Source: Flavobacteriales bacterium (lineage in GTDB: Bacteria > Bacteroidota > Bacteroidia > Flavobacteriales_D > Crocinitomicaceae). Taken from it: a stretch of 12,844 nucleotides of DNA. Position numbers and translations under genes: made by a program. The stretch lies in NCBI GenBank assembly GCA_947476515.1, contig CANJQZ010000034.1, positions 1 through 12,844 on the forward strand, read 5' to 3'. Under the pieces are notes generated by a model that searched no databases, was not told where the DNA came from, and saw nothing but the letters and a program-made list of their open reading frames with translations. Below, in pieces: positions 6,632-12,844 of this stretch (position 1 is its first letter; each line of letters starts with the position of its first letter).

Positions 6632-7795
6632 ATGTCAACAGAAATAAAAAATTTAAAAGACCTTCAAAACACAGAATATGGTTTGAAGAAATTATTTGCA
6701 GATGCAGCAGATTTTTTACCGCTTTTAGGCACGGATTATGTCGAATTATATGTTGGAAATGCCAAGCAATCCGCTTTATATTATAAGACTGCTTTTGGAT
6801 TTCAATCGGAAGCTTTTATGGGTTTAGAAACTGGAGTGAAAGATCGGGTTTCTTATGTTTTGAAACAGGATAAGATTCGTTTGGTGCTGACTACTCCATT
6901 GACCAAAGATGGAGTAATCAATGAGCACATCAACAAGCATGGTGATGGTGTTAAAGTTATTGCTTTGTGGGTTGAAGATGCTACAAAAGCATTTGAAGAA
7001 ACAACTAAAAGAGGTGCAAAACCTTTTATGGAGCCTACGCGTGAAGAGGATGAAAACGGTTATGTGATTCGATCTGGAATATATACCTATGGTGAAACGG
7101 TTCATATTTTTGTAGAGCGTTCCAATTACACTGGTGTATTTTTACCCGGATATAAAACATGGAAATCTCATTACAACCCAGAAACTGTTGGATTAAAATT
7201 TATTGACCACATGGTTGGTAATGTGGATTGGAACGAAATGAATACCTGGTGTCAGTTTTATGCTCATGTGATGGGATTTGCCCAAATTATTTCCTTCGAT
7301 GACAATGATATTTCTACAGATTACACCGCCTTAATGAGTAAGGTGATGAGTAACGGAAACGGACGCATTAAATTCCCCATTAATGAACCTGCAGAAGGTA
7401 AGAAGAAATCTCAAATTGAGGAATACATTGATTTCTACAATGGTCCAGGGGTACAACATATAGCTGTTGCTACGAATGATATAGTCGCCACTGTTTCAGC
7501 AATGCGCGATAGAGGTGTAGAGTTTTTATATGTTCCAGACAGTTATTATGAAGATTTATTGGAGCGTGTTGGAGAGATTGATGAAGATATTGAGTTATTA
7601 AAGCAGCATGGTATTTTAATAGATAGAGATGACGAAGGTTATTTATTACAATTATTCACTAAGCCTGTAGTAGATCGTCCGACGATGTTCTTTGAAATAA
7701 TTCAACGCAAAGGAGCGCAATCTTTTGGTAAGGGCAATTTTAAAGCTTTATTTGAAGCCATCGAAAGAGAGCAAGAAAATAGAGGGACCTTATAA
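6632..7795 (+). CDS. hppD: 4-hydroxyphenylpyruvate dioxygenase
   Basis: The enzyme converts 4-hydroxyphenylpyruvate to homogentisate, the substrate of the preceding gene's product. The 387 residues contain two vicinal-oxygen-chelate domains. The first begins around residue 30 (DYVELYVGNAKQSALYYKTAFGF). The second (from about 188) carries the metal ligands His193 (FIDHMVGNV), His276 (GVQHIAVAT) and Glu355 (FFEIIQRKG). The three ligands and their spacing fit the family. The start chosen is the ATG at 6632, ten bases after hmgA; the frame is open further upstream to a TTG at 6536, but that would overlap hmgA and extend the protein beyond family length. The C-terminal FGKGNFKALFEAIEREQ segment is typical of complete HPPDs. 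A strong bidirectional terminator follows. Confidence 0.95.
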   Translation: MSTEIKNLKDLQNTEYGLKKLFADAADFLPLLGTDYVELYVGNAKQSALYYKTAFGFQSEAFMGLETGVKDRVSYVLKQDKIRLVLTTPLTKDGVINEHINKHGDGVKVIALWVEDATKAFEETTKRGAKPFMEPTREEDENGYVIRSGIYTYGETVHIFVERSNYTGVFLPGYKTWKSHYNPETVGLKFIDHMVGNVDWNEMNTWCQFYAHVMGFAQIISFDDNDISTDYTALMSKVMSNGNGRIKFPINEPAEGKKKSQIEEYIDFYNGPGVQHIAVATNDIVATVSAMRDRGVEFLYVPDSYYEDLLERVGEIDEDIELLKQHGILIDRDDEGYLLQLFTKPVVDRPTMFFEIIQRKGAQSFGKGNFKALFEAIEREQENRGTL

Positions 7796-7814
7796 TTAAC
7801 TTAGGTTAAAAAAC

Positions 7815-7842
7815 AAAAAAGGGAGCCTAGGCTCCCTTTTTT
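7815..7842. terminator. Bidirectional intrinsic terminator between hppD and frr
   Basis: A perfect 16-base palindrome, GGGAGCCT/AGGCTCCC (7821-7836), is flanked by six A on the left and a run of seven T on the right (7837-7843). Both strands therefore read as a GC-rich stem followed by a U tract. It lies in the 65-base gap between two convergent genes and would stop hppD transcripts on the plus strand and frr transcripts on the minus strand. Confidence 0.9.
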
Positions 7843-7860
7843 TATGTTTCAAAAATACCA

Positions 7861-8424
7861 TTAGATGGTCATAATGTCTTTTTCTTTTATTTCTAAAATA
7901 TCGTCTATTTGTTTGATGGCTTGATTGGTAAAATCTTGAATAGCACTCTCTGCATCTTTCGCAAGATCTTCTGATAAACCATCATTCTTGAGTGTTTTAA
8001 CAAAATCAATGGCGTCTTTTCTGTTATTACGGATACCAATTTTTGCAGTTTCTCCTTCTGCTTTTGCCTTTTTAACCAATTCTCTTCTGCGTTCTTCTGT
8101 TAATGGAGGCACGGAGATTAATAATTGTTCACCATTACTTTGAGGATTCAAACCTAGGTTAGCATTCAAAATACCTTTTGCGATATCATTGATACTTTGT
8201 TTTTCCCATGGTTGAACTGTAATTGTTCTTGCGTCGAGCGTACTGACATTTGCAATTTGTTGCAGAGGCGTCATGGCGCCATAGTACTCCACCATTACAC
8301 CGTTGAGCATGGCAGGTGTTGCTTTACTTGCTCGTATTTTTAACAATTCAGTTTCGAAATGACTTAAGGATTTTCCGTTTGATTCCTTTAAATCATCATA
8401 TATCATTTGTAAATCTTCTGTCAT
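7861..8424 (-). CDS. frr: Ribosome-recycling factor
   Basis: With EF-G, this protein splits the post-termination ribosome in the cytosol. The 187 residues match the usual 184-187. Visible landmarks are the N-terminal helix ending in HFETELLKIRASKATPAML, then YYGAMTPLQQIANVSTLDARTITVQPW in the beta-rich domain II, PPLTEERRRELVKKAK, and the conserved arginine-rich IRNNRKDA segment of domain I. The ATG at 8422-8424 is ten bases downstream of the pyrH stop, so the two are co-transcribed, an arrangement conserved across many bacteria. The bidirectional hairpin right after the stop ends the transcript. Confidence 0.98.
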   Translation of the reverse strand: MTEDLQMIYDDLKESNGKSLSHFETELLKIRASKATPAMLNGVMVEYYGAMTPLQQIANVSTLDARTITVQPWEKQSINDIAKGILNANLGLNPQSNGEQLLISVPPLTEERRRELVKKAKAEGETAKIGIRNNRKDAIDFVKTLKNDGLSEDLAKDAESAIQDFTNQAIKQIDDILEIKEKDIMTI

Positions 8425-8434
8425 CTTATGTTGC

Positions 8435-9142
8435 TTAATTATGAACTAGAGTTCCTACATTATCTGTGGTAAGTACTTTCATTAAATTTCCTGGAGTATC
8501 CATGTCAAATACGATTATGGGAAGGTCATTTTCTTTGCATAGGGTAAACGCTGTTAAATCCATTACATTTAAACCTTTCGCATACACTTGGTCAAAAGTT
8601 ATGGTTGTAAATTTAGTTGCAGTAGGATCTTTTTCTGGATCTGCTGTATAAATTCCATCAACACGAGTACCTTTTAATATCACTTCTGCATTGATCTCAA
8701 TGGCTCTTAAGGATGCAGCGGAATCAGTGGTGAAGAATGGATTTCCAGTTCCGGCTCCGAATATTACAACCCTTCCTTTTTCTAGATGTCTCACTGCCTT
8801 TCTTCTTATAAAAGGTTCAGATATCTTATTCATTTCAATGGCTGATTGTAATCTTGTGCTAACACCTGCAGCTTCTAAAGCCGATTGCAAAGCCATAGAA
8901 TTAATCATCGTTGCCAACATGCCCATGTAATCACCATGCGTACGATCCATTCCGCCTTCTTCTGCTTGAACACCTCTAAAAATATTTCCTCCACCGATAA
9001 CAATAGCGATTTCAACACCTTGTTTGTAGATTTCTTTTATTTGTAAGGCGTAGGAATTAATTTTATTATTGTCGATACCGAATTGCTTTTCTCCCATTAG
9101 AGATTCTCCGCTTAATTTGAGAAGGATGCGTTTATATTTCAT
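8435..9142 (-). CDS. pyrH: UMP kinase
   Basis: This cytosolic kinase phosphorylates UMP to UDP in pyrimidine nucleotide synthesis; the bacterial enzyme is hexameric and belongs to the amino-acid kinase fold. The 235 residues are full length. Motifs in order: KLSGESLMG near the N-terminus (phosphate binding), IVIGGGNIFRG, DYMGMLATMINSMAL, FGAGTGNPFFTTDSAASLRAIEI (UMP and phosphate contacts), KGTRVDGIYTADP, and NVMDLTAFTLCKENDLPIIVFDM near the C-terminus. It is the first gene of a pyrH-frr pair. It is separated from tsf by a terminator and has its own promoter element 19 bases before the ATG, so it is probably uncoupled from the ribosomal-protein operon upstream. Confidence 0.98.
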   Translation of the reverse strand: MKYKRILLKLSGESLMGEKQFGIDNNKINSYALQIKEIYKQGVEIAIVIGGGNIFRGVQAEEGGMDRTHGDYMGMLATMINSMALQSALEAAGVSTRLQSAIEMNKISEPFIRRKAVRHLEKGRVVIFGAGTGNPFFTTDSAASLRAIEINAEVILKGTRVDGIYTADPEKDPTATKFTTITFDQVYAKGLNVMDLTAFTLCKENDLPIIVFDMDTPGNLMKVLTTDNVGTLVHN

Positions 9143-9161
9143 AGTTAAATTAGATGTGACA

Positions 9162-9169
9162 CAAATATA
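9162..9169 (-). promoter_or_regulatory. Probable -7 element of the pyrH-frr promoter
   Basis: On the minus strand TATATTTG (9162-9169) fits TAnnTTTG exactly and ends 19 bases before the pyrH ATG. No clear TTTG -33 box is seen at the expected distance; GTTTC about 24 bases upstream is the closest. It lies downstream of the tsf terminator, as expected if pyrH-frr is an independent unit. Confidence 0.5.
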
Positions 9170-9205
9170 GGACGATTAATTAAAATGAGGTGAAACTTTT
9201 TGGAC

Positions 9206-9241
9206 AAAAAAAATCCCTTAATGCAAGCATCAAGGGATTTT
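9206..9241 (-). terminator. Intrinsic terminator of rplM-rpsI-rpsB-tsf
   Basis: The inverted repeat has outer arms AAAATCCCTT (9210-9219) and AAGGGATTTT (9232-9241), one A/C mismatch, and an inner ATGC/GCAT stem around a small loop. On the minus strand the hairpin is followed by a run of eight U (plus-strand A run 9206-9213, partly in the stem). It starts 15 bases after the tsf stop. Confidence 0.85.
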
Positions 9242-9256
9242 AAAGTTTTGAAGTTC

Positions 9257-10087
9257 TTAACTCATTGCAAAACGCTTAAAAGTTGTTACCGTTAAACCTT
9301 TTTCAGTACTGTTTAAGAATTGTTCTACAGTTACTTTATTATCTCTAACAAATGCTTGAGACAATAGGGTATTTTCTTGGAAAAATTTATTCAATCTTCC
9401 CATAGCAATTTTTTCAGCCATTTCAGCAGGTTTCCCTTCTTGGATCGCTAAATCTTTTCCTACTTCTATTTCTTTTTCAATTACAGCAGCGTCAACACCA
9501 TCTTTATTGATGGCAATTGGATTCATTGCTGCGATTTGCATAGCCACTTGACGACCAGCTTCTGCGATATCTGCAGAAGATTTGTTCAATCCAACTAAAG
9601 TTGCTAATTGATTTCCTGGGTGGTTGTAAGCAATAACATTCTCAGCGCTAATGGTAGCATAAGCTGAAAGATCAAGCTTTTCTCCAACTACACCAACTTG
9701 TTCGATTATTTTTTCTTCTAAAGAAAGTTTACCATCATAAGACAAAGCTTTCAACTCTTCAACAGTATTTGGAAGCTTTGCAAGCGCAAGATCAACAATT
9801 GATTGAACGAAATTTACATAACCTTCATTTTTTGCAACGAAGTCAGTTTCGCAATTTAATGTTAACATTACACCAGTCTTACCATCCGCAGTAGTTTGCG
9901 CAAGAATTAAACCTTCTTTGGCATCATTATCACCTCTTTTGGCAGCGATTTTTTGCCCTTTTTTTCTTAAGATATCGATTGCTGTATCAAAATCACCATT
10001 GGATTCAACCAAGGCATTTTTGCAGTCCATCATACCTGCACCAGTTTGTTGACGTAATCTGTTTACATCGGAAGCTGTAATAGCCAT
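9257..10087 (-). CDS. tsf: Translation elongation factor Ts
   Basis: EF-Ts is the guanine-nucleotide exchange factor that regenerates EF-Tu-GTP in the cytosol. The 276 residues are near the family norm. The N-terminal UBA-like domain reads ASDVNRLRQQTGAGMMDCKNALVE (about 4-28) and is followed by LRKKGQKIAAKR. The core carries the conserved TDFVAKNE motif used to displace the nucleotide from EF-Tu. The two core subdomains continue through HPGNQLATLVGL, GRQVAMQIAAMNPIAI and LLSQAFVRDNKVTVEQFL. It lies 26 bases after rpsB, the near-universal rpsB-tsf arrangement, and a terminator follows it. Nothing is truncated. Confidence 0.98.
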   Translation of the reverse strand: MAITASDVNRLRQQTGAGMMDCKNALVESNGDFDTAIDILRKKGQKIAAKRGDNDAKEGLILAQTTADGKTGVMLTLNCETDFVAKNEGYVNFVQSIVDLALAKLPNTVEELKALSYDGKLSLEEKIIEQVGVVGEKLDLSAYATISAENVIAYNHPGNQLATLVGLNKSSADIAEAGRQVAMQIAAMNPIAINKDGVDAAVIEKEIEVGKDLAIQEGKPAEMAEKIAMGRLNKFFQENTLLSQAFVRDNKVTVEQFLNSTEKGLTVTTFKRFAMS

Positions 10088-10113
10088 GACATTTAAATAT
10101 TAAAAGTTATTAA

Positions 10114-11064
10114 TTATTCTGCTGCTTGTTCTTCACTTGCTGCTTCTTCAGTAGCAGGCGTTTCTTCAGCAACTACTTCTTCCACTGCAGGAGTTTCTTC
10201 AACAACCACTTCTTCAGCTACAGGAGCTACTTCAACAGCAGGAGTTTCTTCAACCGCAACTACTTCAGCAACTGGAGCTTCTTCAGTAGCAGCTGTTGCA
10301 CCTTTTCTAGCTCTAGTAGTTTTTTCTACTGGAGCTGCTGCTGGAGTTTCCGCTTCATCTTTATCTGTTTTAGAATTCTTACGATCTTCTAAACCTTCTC
10401 TAATTGCTTCACAGATTTGCTCCATGATTAAAGAAATAGATTTTGTAGCATCATCATTTGCAGGAATAGGGAAATCAACCAATTTAGGGTTTGAATTCGT
10501 ATCTACCATTGCAAAAGTTGGAATGTTTAATCTGTGTGCTTCAGCTAAAGCGATGTGTTCTTTTAGAATATCAACGATAAAAATAGCTGCTGGTTGACGT
10601 GTCATTTCTGCAATCGAACCAAAAGTTTTTTCTAATTTCTCTCTTTGACGTGTTTTAAACAATTTCTCACGCTTATTCAAAGTCTCCCATGAACCGTCAG
10701 ATTTCATTTTATCAATCATCACCATTTTACGGATAGATTTACGCGTTGTTTGGAAGTTAGTTAACATTCCACCCGTCCATCTTTCAGTAACATAAGGCAT
10801 ATTGATTTTGGTAACATGATCAGAAACGATTTCTTTCGCTTGCTTTTTAGTGGCAACAAAAAGAATCTTTTTTCCAGATCTTGCAATTTGTTTCATTGCA
10901 GCACACGCTTGATCTAAATGAACAATTGTTTTGTTCAAGTCGATAATGTGTATTCCTTTTTTCTCCTCAAAAATGTAAGGAGCCATTGCAGGGTTCCACT
11001 TTCTTTTTAAGTGACCGAAGTGTACTCCAGCCGCTAGAAGTGTTTCAAAATTTAATTTAGACAT
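10114..11064 (-). CDS. rpsB: 30S ribosomal protein S2 with acidic Ala/Glu/Pro/Val-rich C-terminal extension
   Basis: Residues 1 to about 229 form a normal S2 core with LLAAGVHFGHLKRKWNPAMAPYIF, HIIDLNKTIVHLDQA, ATKKQAK, YVTERWTGGMLTNF, the coiled-coil hairpin around 118-155, and MVDTNSNPKLVDFPIPANDDA. The last ~87 residues (DNA 10117-10377) are a low-complexity tail made of variations on EETPAVE, APVAEE and VVAEE, with one basic island (TTRARKG). The total of 316 residues is far longer than the ~240 of E. coli S2. Acidic S2 tails occur in other Bacteroidota; their role is unknown to me. At DNA level the tail is a degenerate repeat of GCAGGAGTTTCTTCAAC-like units. S2 binds the 30S near bS1 and the mRNA exit site. 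A 93-base spacer with two hairpins precedes it. Confidence 0.97.
   Translation of the reverse strand: MSKLNFETLLAAGVHFGHLKRKWNPAMAPYIFEEKKGIHIIDLNKTIVHLDQACAAMKQIARSGKKILFVATKKQAKEIVSDHVTKINMPYVTERWTGGMLTNFQTTRKSIRKMVMIDKMKSDGSWETLNKREKLFKTRQREKLEKTFGSIAEMTRQPAAIFIVDILKEHIALAEAHRLNIPTFAMVDTNSNPKLVDFPIPANDDATKSISLIMEQICEAIREGLEDRKNSKTDKDEAETPAAAPVEKTTRARKGATAATEEAPVAEVVAVEETPAVEVAPVAEEVVVEETPAVEEVVAEETPATEEAASEEQAAE
10120..10310. repeat. Degenerate tandem repeat encoding the S2 acidic tail
   Basis: GCAGG-(C/A)-GTTTCTTCA recurs at 10154, 10187 and 10238, with many partial copies (ACTTCTTCA, GGAGCTACTTCA) between. Spacings of 33 and 51 bases are multiples of three, so length changes keep the reading frame. 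The region lies wholly inside rpsB. Confidence 0.6.
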
Positions 11065-11101
11065 AATATATATTTGTTTACTTTCCTAATTTGTGCAACA
11101 A

Positions 11102-11147
11102 TTGAGGGGTCCTTTGACAAGTACTCAAGAGTTTGGATGCTAAACTC
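11102..11147 (-). promoter_or_regulatory. Two abutting hairpins in the rpsI-rpsB spacer, possible S2 leader structure
   Basis: The 93-base gap before rpsB contains two inverted repeats placed back to back: TTGAG (11102-11106) with CTCAA (11124-11128), and GAGTTT (11129-11134) with AAACTC (11142-11147) around a seven-base loop. Neither is followed by a U tract on the minus strand, and I see no TAnnTTTG promoter here. The spacer thus looks like a structured leader or processing site inside the operon. Autoregulation of rpsB by S2 is known in enterobacteria; applying that here is inference. Confidence 0.35.
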
Positions 11148-11157
11148 CCAATTTCGA

Positions 11158-11544
11158 TTAACGCTTCGAGAACTGGAATTTCTTTCTTGCTTTTGGTTGA
11201 CCTGGTTTCTTACGCTCGACCATTCTTGGATCACGCGTCATCAATCCATCTGCCTTAAGCAAAGGTTTGTTGTCTGCTGATAATTCAACAAGTGCACGAG
11301 AGATACCTAAACGAATAGCTTCTGCTTGCCCGTTGATTCCACCACCCATTACATTAACATTAACATCGAATTTTCCAACATTATCAGTTAATACAAATGG
11401 TTGATTAATTTTTGCTTGCAATACATCAATTGGAAACATTTCAGCCATTGGCTTCTTGTTGATTGATATAGTACCTTTTCCTTTGGATAAATATACACGA
11501 GCAACTGCCGTCTTTCTTCTTCCTAGCGCGTTTATTACTTCCAT
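11158..11544 (-). CDS. rpsI: 30S ribosomal protein S9
   Basis: The 128-residue protein is a complete S9 (uS9). It opens with NALGRRKTAVARVYL, has GKGTISINKKP, VNVMGGGINGQAEAIRLGISRAL in the middle, and LMTRDPRMVERKKPGQPKARKKFQFSKR at the end. The terminal FSKR matches the universal C-terminus whose last arginine reaches the P-site tRNA on the small subunit. It starts two bases after the rplM stop; rplM-rpsI pairing is conserved in most bacteria. The C-terminal basic tail is intact. Confidence 0.98.
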   Translation of the reverse strand: MEVINALGRRKTAVARVYLSKGKGTISINKKPMAEMFPIDVLQAKINQPFVLTDNVGKFDVNVNVMGGGINGQAEAIRLGISRALVELSADNKPLLKADGLMTRDPRMVERKKPGQPKARKKFQFSKR

Positions 11545-11546
11545 AA

Positions 11547-12002
11547 TTACTTAAGAGTATCTAATTTTAATAATGTAGGTTGTTGTGCTTCATGCTTGTG
11601 CGTATCGCCAACATATACCTTTAAATTTGTGAATAATTTTCTTCCTAATGTATTCTTAGGTAACATACCCTTGATAGCCTTCTCAATTAAACGCTCAGGA
11701 TGATTTTTCAACATGCTTTCAGCAGAAGTAAAACGCTGTCCACCTGGATAACCAGAATAACGGATATATTCTTTATTCTCAAGTTTTGTACCTGAAAATG
11801 CTATTTTCTCTGCATTAATAACTATAACATTATCACCGCAGTCAGCATGAGGTGTGTAACAAGTCTTGTATTTTCCACGAATGATTTTCGCTACCTTACT
11901 TGCTAGACGACCAACTGTTTGACCGTCGGCATCAACGATAAACCACTTCTTATCAGCAGTTTGCGCATTACCAGAGATTGTTCTATAACTTAATGTATCC
12001 AC
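11547..12002 (-). CDS. rplM: 50S ribosomal protein L13 (GTG start)
   Basis: The 151 residues are full length for uL13, an early-assembling large-subunit protein. Motifs: KKWFIVDADGQTVGRLASKVAKIIRGK, YTPHADCGDNVIVINAEKIAFSGTK, YIRYSGYPGGQ, and KAIKGMLPKNTLGRKLFTNLKVYVGDTHKHEAQQP. The family in this phylum usually begins MDTLSY, and here that frame begins with GTG (12000-12002), so I call a GTG start; no ATG lies nearby in frame upstream of the conserved residues. It is the first gene of rplM-rpsI-rpsB-tsf, with a strong promoter about 45 bases upstream and a small hairpin in the leader. Confidence 0.97.
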   Translation of the reverse strand: MDTLSYRTISGNAQTADKKWFIVDADGQTVGRLASKVAKIIRGKYKTCYTPHADCGDNVIVINAEKIAFSGTKLENKEYIRYSGYPGGQRFTSAESMLKNHPERLIEKAIKGMLPKNTLGRKLFTNLKVYVGDTHKHEAQQPTLLKLDTLK

Positions 12003-12022
12003 GTTGTACTCTTTATATTATC

Positions 12023-12041
12023 ACTAAAAACCCTAAAATTA
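12023..12041 (-). promoter_or_regulatory. Small hairpin with U run in the rplM leader
   Basis: On the minus strand CCCTAA-TT-TTAGGG is followed at once by TTTTT. It begins only a few bases after the -7 box, so it lies at or next to the expected transcript 5' end. It resembles a miniature terminator or attenuator, or a 5'-end stability hairpin. Ribosomal-protein leaders before L13 genes are known in some lineages, but I cannot match this one to a family. Confidence 0.4.
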
Positions 12042-12047
12042 GGGGTG

Positions 12048-12078
12048 CAAAGATAGGATTATAGTTTTTATTAACAAA
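12048..12078 (-). promoter_or_regulatory. Consensus Bacteroidota-type promoter of the rplM operon
   Basis: On the minus strand TTTG (12075-12078), 19 bases, then TATCTTTG (12048-12055). Both boxes and the spacing match the Bacteroidota housekeeping consensus (TTTG, about 19 bases, TAnnTTTG). The GTG start of rplM lies 45 bases downstream. This is the best promoter in the window. Confidence 0.85.
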
Positions 12079-12106
12079 GGAAATTGAAAAAAAATAAAAG
12101 AATTTA

Positions 12107-12844
12107 TCAACGATTTTTAAAACTAGCTATTGCTTGTCGTGTAAAGTCGCTCAAAACAAGGGTTCCGCTGATTCCAGCGCGCTCCATTAGCAAGGTGTCC
12201 CAATGCTCGGTTCCTTGCCAAAAAATTTCTTTCAGTGCTTGCATAGCAGCTGGATTTGATTTAGATAATTTTAAAGCTAAAATCGCTATTTGTTCGTCCA
12301 TTTCAGGAATGGTTTCATAAATTTCGGCATAAAGGCCTTTTTCTTTAGCCCAAAGAGCAGAGCGCCATTCTGTTGCGTTAACAGCCAATTCACTCATCGC
12401 AGCCAATCCCATTTTTCTTTCCACTGCTGGACCAACCACAAAGGGTCCGATTCCAACCGCTAATTCAGATAATTTTACGGAAGCAGTAGTGGTAGCCAAA
12501 CAATAATCTACAGCTGAAGCAATTCCAACACCGCCACCAACTGCTTTGCCTTGAATTCTTCCAATAATTAATTTGGGACATTTTCTACAGGCATTGATCA
12601 CATTTGCAAAGCCAGAAAAGAATTTTTTTCCCGTATCGAGGTCATCGATTGCAATTAATTCATCAAAACTTGCGCCTGCACAAAATGTTTTTTCGCCTTG
12701 AGTAGATAGAATAATAACTTTTACGGATGCGTCTTTTCCATAAGCGGTAATCTTTTCTGCAAGTTGTTGCAAAACAGCACCTGGTAACGAATTACTTGAG
12801 GCATGTCCAAAAGTAATTGTTGCAATATTGGTTTCTTGATTAAT
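12107..12844 (-). CDS. Enoyl-CoA hydratase/isomerase family protein, 5' end cut by the window
   Basis: The frame is open from the TGA at 12107-12109 to the right edge (245 codons), beginning INQETNIATITFGHASSNSLPG. Nearly the whole protein is present and only a few N-terminal residues are missing. Crotonase-fold features: the first oxyanion-hole strand FCAGASFDEL, the second at GKAVGGGVGIASAVDYCLA, the glutamate in LSELAVGIGPF and a second glutamate in AAMSELAVNA, matching the two catalytic glutamates of enoyl-CoA hydratase (Glu144/Glu164 in rat). It would hydrate an enoyl-CoA. The FGHxxSNSLPG start recalls Bacteroidota proteins labelled methylglutaconyl-CoA hydratase (leucine degradation), but substrate cannot be fixed from sequence. 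A TTG at 12772 could be mistaken for the start, but conserved residues precede it. It lies upstream of the rplM promoter on the same strand; no hairpin terminator is seen between them. Confidence 0.9.
   Translation of the reverse strand: MNQETNIATITFGHASSNSLPGAVLQQLAEKITAYGKDASVKVIILSTQGEKTFCAGASFDELIAIDDLDTGKKFFSGFANVINACRKCPKLIIGRIQGKAVGGGVGIASAVDYCLATTTASVKLSELAVGIGPFVVGPAVERKMGLAAMSELAVNATEWRSALWAKEKGLYAEIYETIPEMDEQIAILALKLSKSNPAAMQALKEIFWQGTEHWDTLLMERAGISGTLVLSDFTRQAIASFKNR

Noticed and set aside
8466..8930. Plus-strand open frames within pyrH
   Set aside because: They are antisense shadows of the highly conserved UMP kinase gene and have no own promoter or family similarity.
10126..10392. 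Open frame on the plus strand rich in Phe, Ser and Cys
   Set aside because: It is the antisense shadow of the repetitive S2 tail; its composition simply mirrors Glu/Ala/Val codons, and no family resemblance is seen.
11052..11280. Short open frames on both strands across the rpsI 3' end and the rpsB leader
   Set aside because: They overlap well-identified S9 coding sequence in other frames and show no recognisable protein.
12107..12772. Complete enoyl-CoA hydratase starting at TTG 12772
   Set aside because: Conserved crotonase N-terminal residues (ATITFGHASSNSLPG) precede this codon in frame, so the gene continues past the right edge.

Overview
The window is low-GC, tightly packed chromosome from a member of the phylum Bacteroidota (class not resolvable by eye; Flavobacteriia or Saprospiria-like). 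Three things point there. Four start regions carry the Bacteroidota-type promoter element TAnnTTTG, Shine-Dalgarno sequences are essentially absent, and the gene content fits the phylum (SDR-type threonine dehydrogenase, CrtI with GxGxxS, rplM-rpsI-rpsB-tsf order, acidic tail on S2). No mobile element, tRNA, rRNA or CRISPR array was seen, and no gap between genes exceeds about 160 bases.

Left part (1-4257, minus strand): a six-gene, overlapping operon that reads as a light or oxidative-stress photoprotection unit. The order of transcription is ECF sigma factor, phytoene desaturase (crtI), phytoene synthase (crtB), IPP isomerase (idi), a 6-pyruvoyl-tetrahydropterin synthase/QueD-family enzyme, and the N-terminal part of a DNA photolyase that runs off the left edge. 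Idi supplies the isoprenoid precursor, CrtB and CrtI make and desaturate the C40 backbone, photolyase repairs UV damage, and the pterin enzyme may feed a cofactor. In front of the sigma gene is an unusually regular array of four 9-base half-sites (two 32-bp inverted pairs, period 33 bp, symmetric about base 4296). This is the most interesting unexplained signal in the window.

Middle (4377-7795): divergent amino-acid catabolism. An SDR-type L-threonine 3-dehydrogenase faces left. A two-gene homogentisate 1,2-dioxygenase / 4-hydroxyphenylpyruvate dioxygenase (tyrosine degradation) operon faces right. Each has a recognisable TAnnTTTG element in the shared spacer.

Right part (7861-12844, minus strand): housekeeping translation genes. 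rplM-rpsI-rpsB-tsf is driven by a textbook TTTG-N19-TATCTTTG promoter and ends in a hairpin terminator. pyrH-frr follows with its own promoter and shares a bidirectional terminator with the tyrosine genes. The right edge holds a 5'-truncated enoyl-CoA hydratase/isomerase-family gene.

Most of this is well-known biology. I see no convincing wholly new system. The candidate novelty is the operator array and the regulon logic of the sigma-crt-pterin-photolyase operon.
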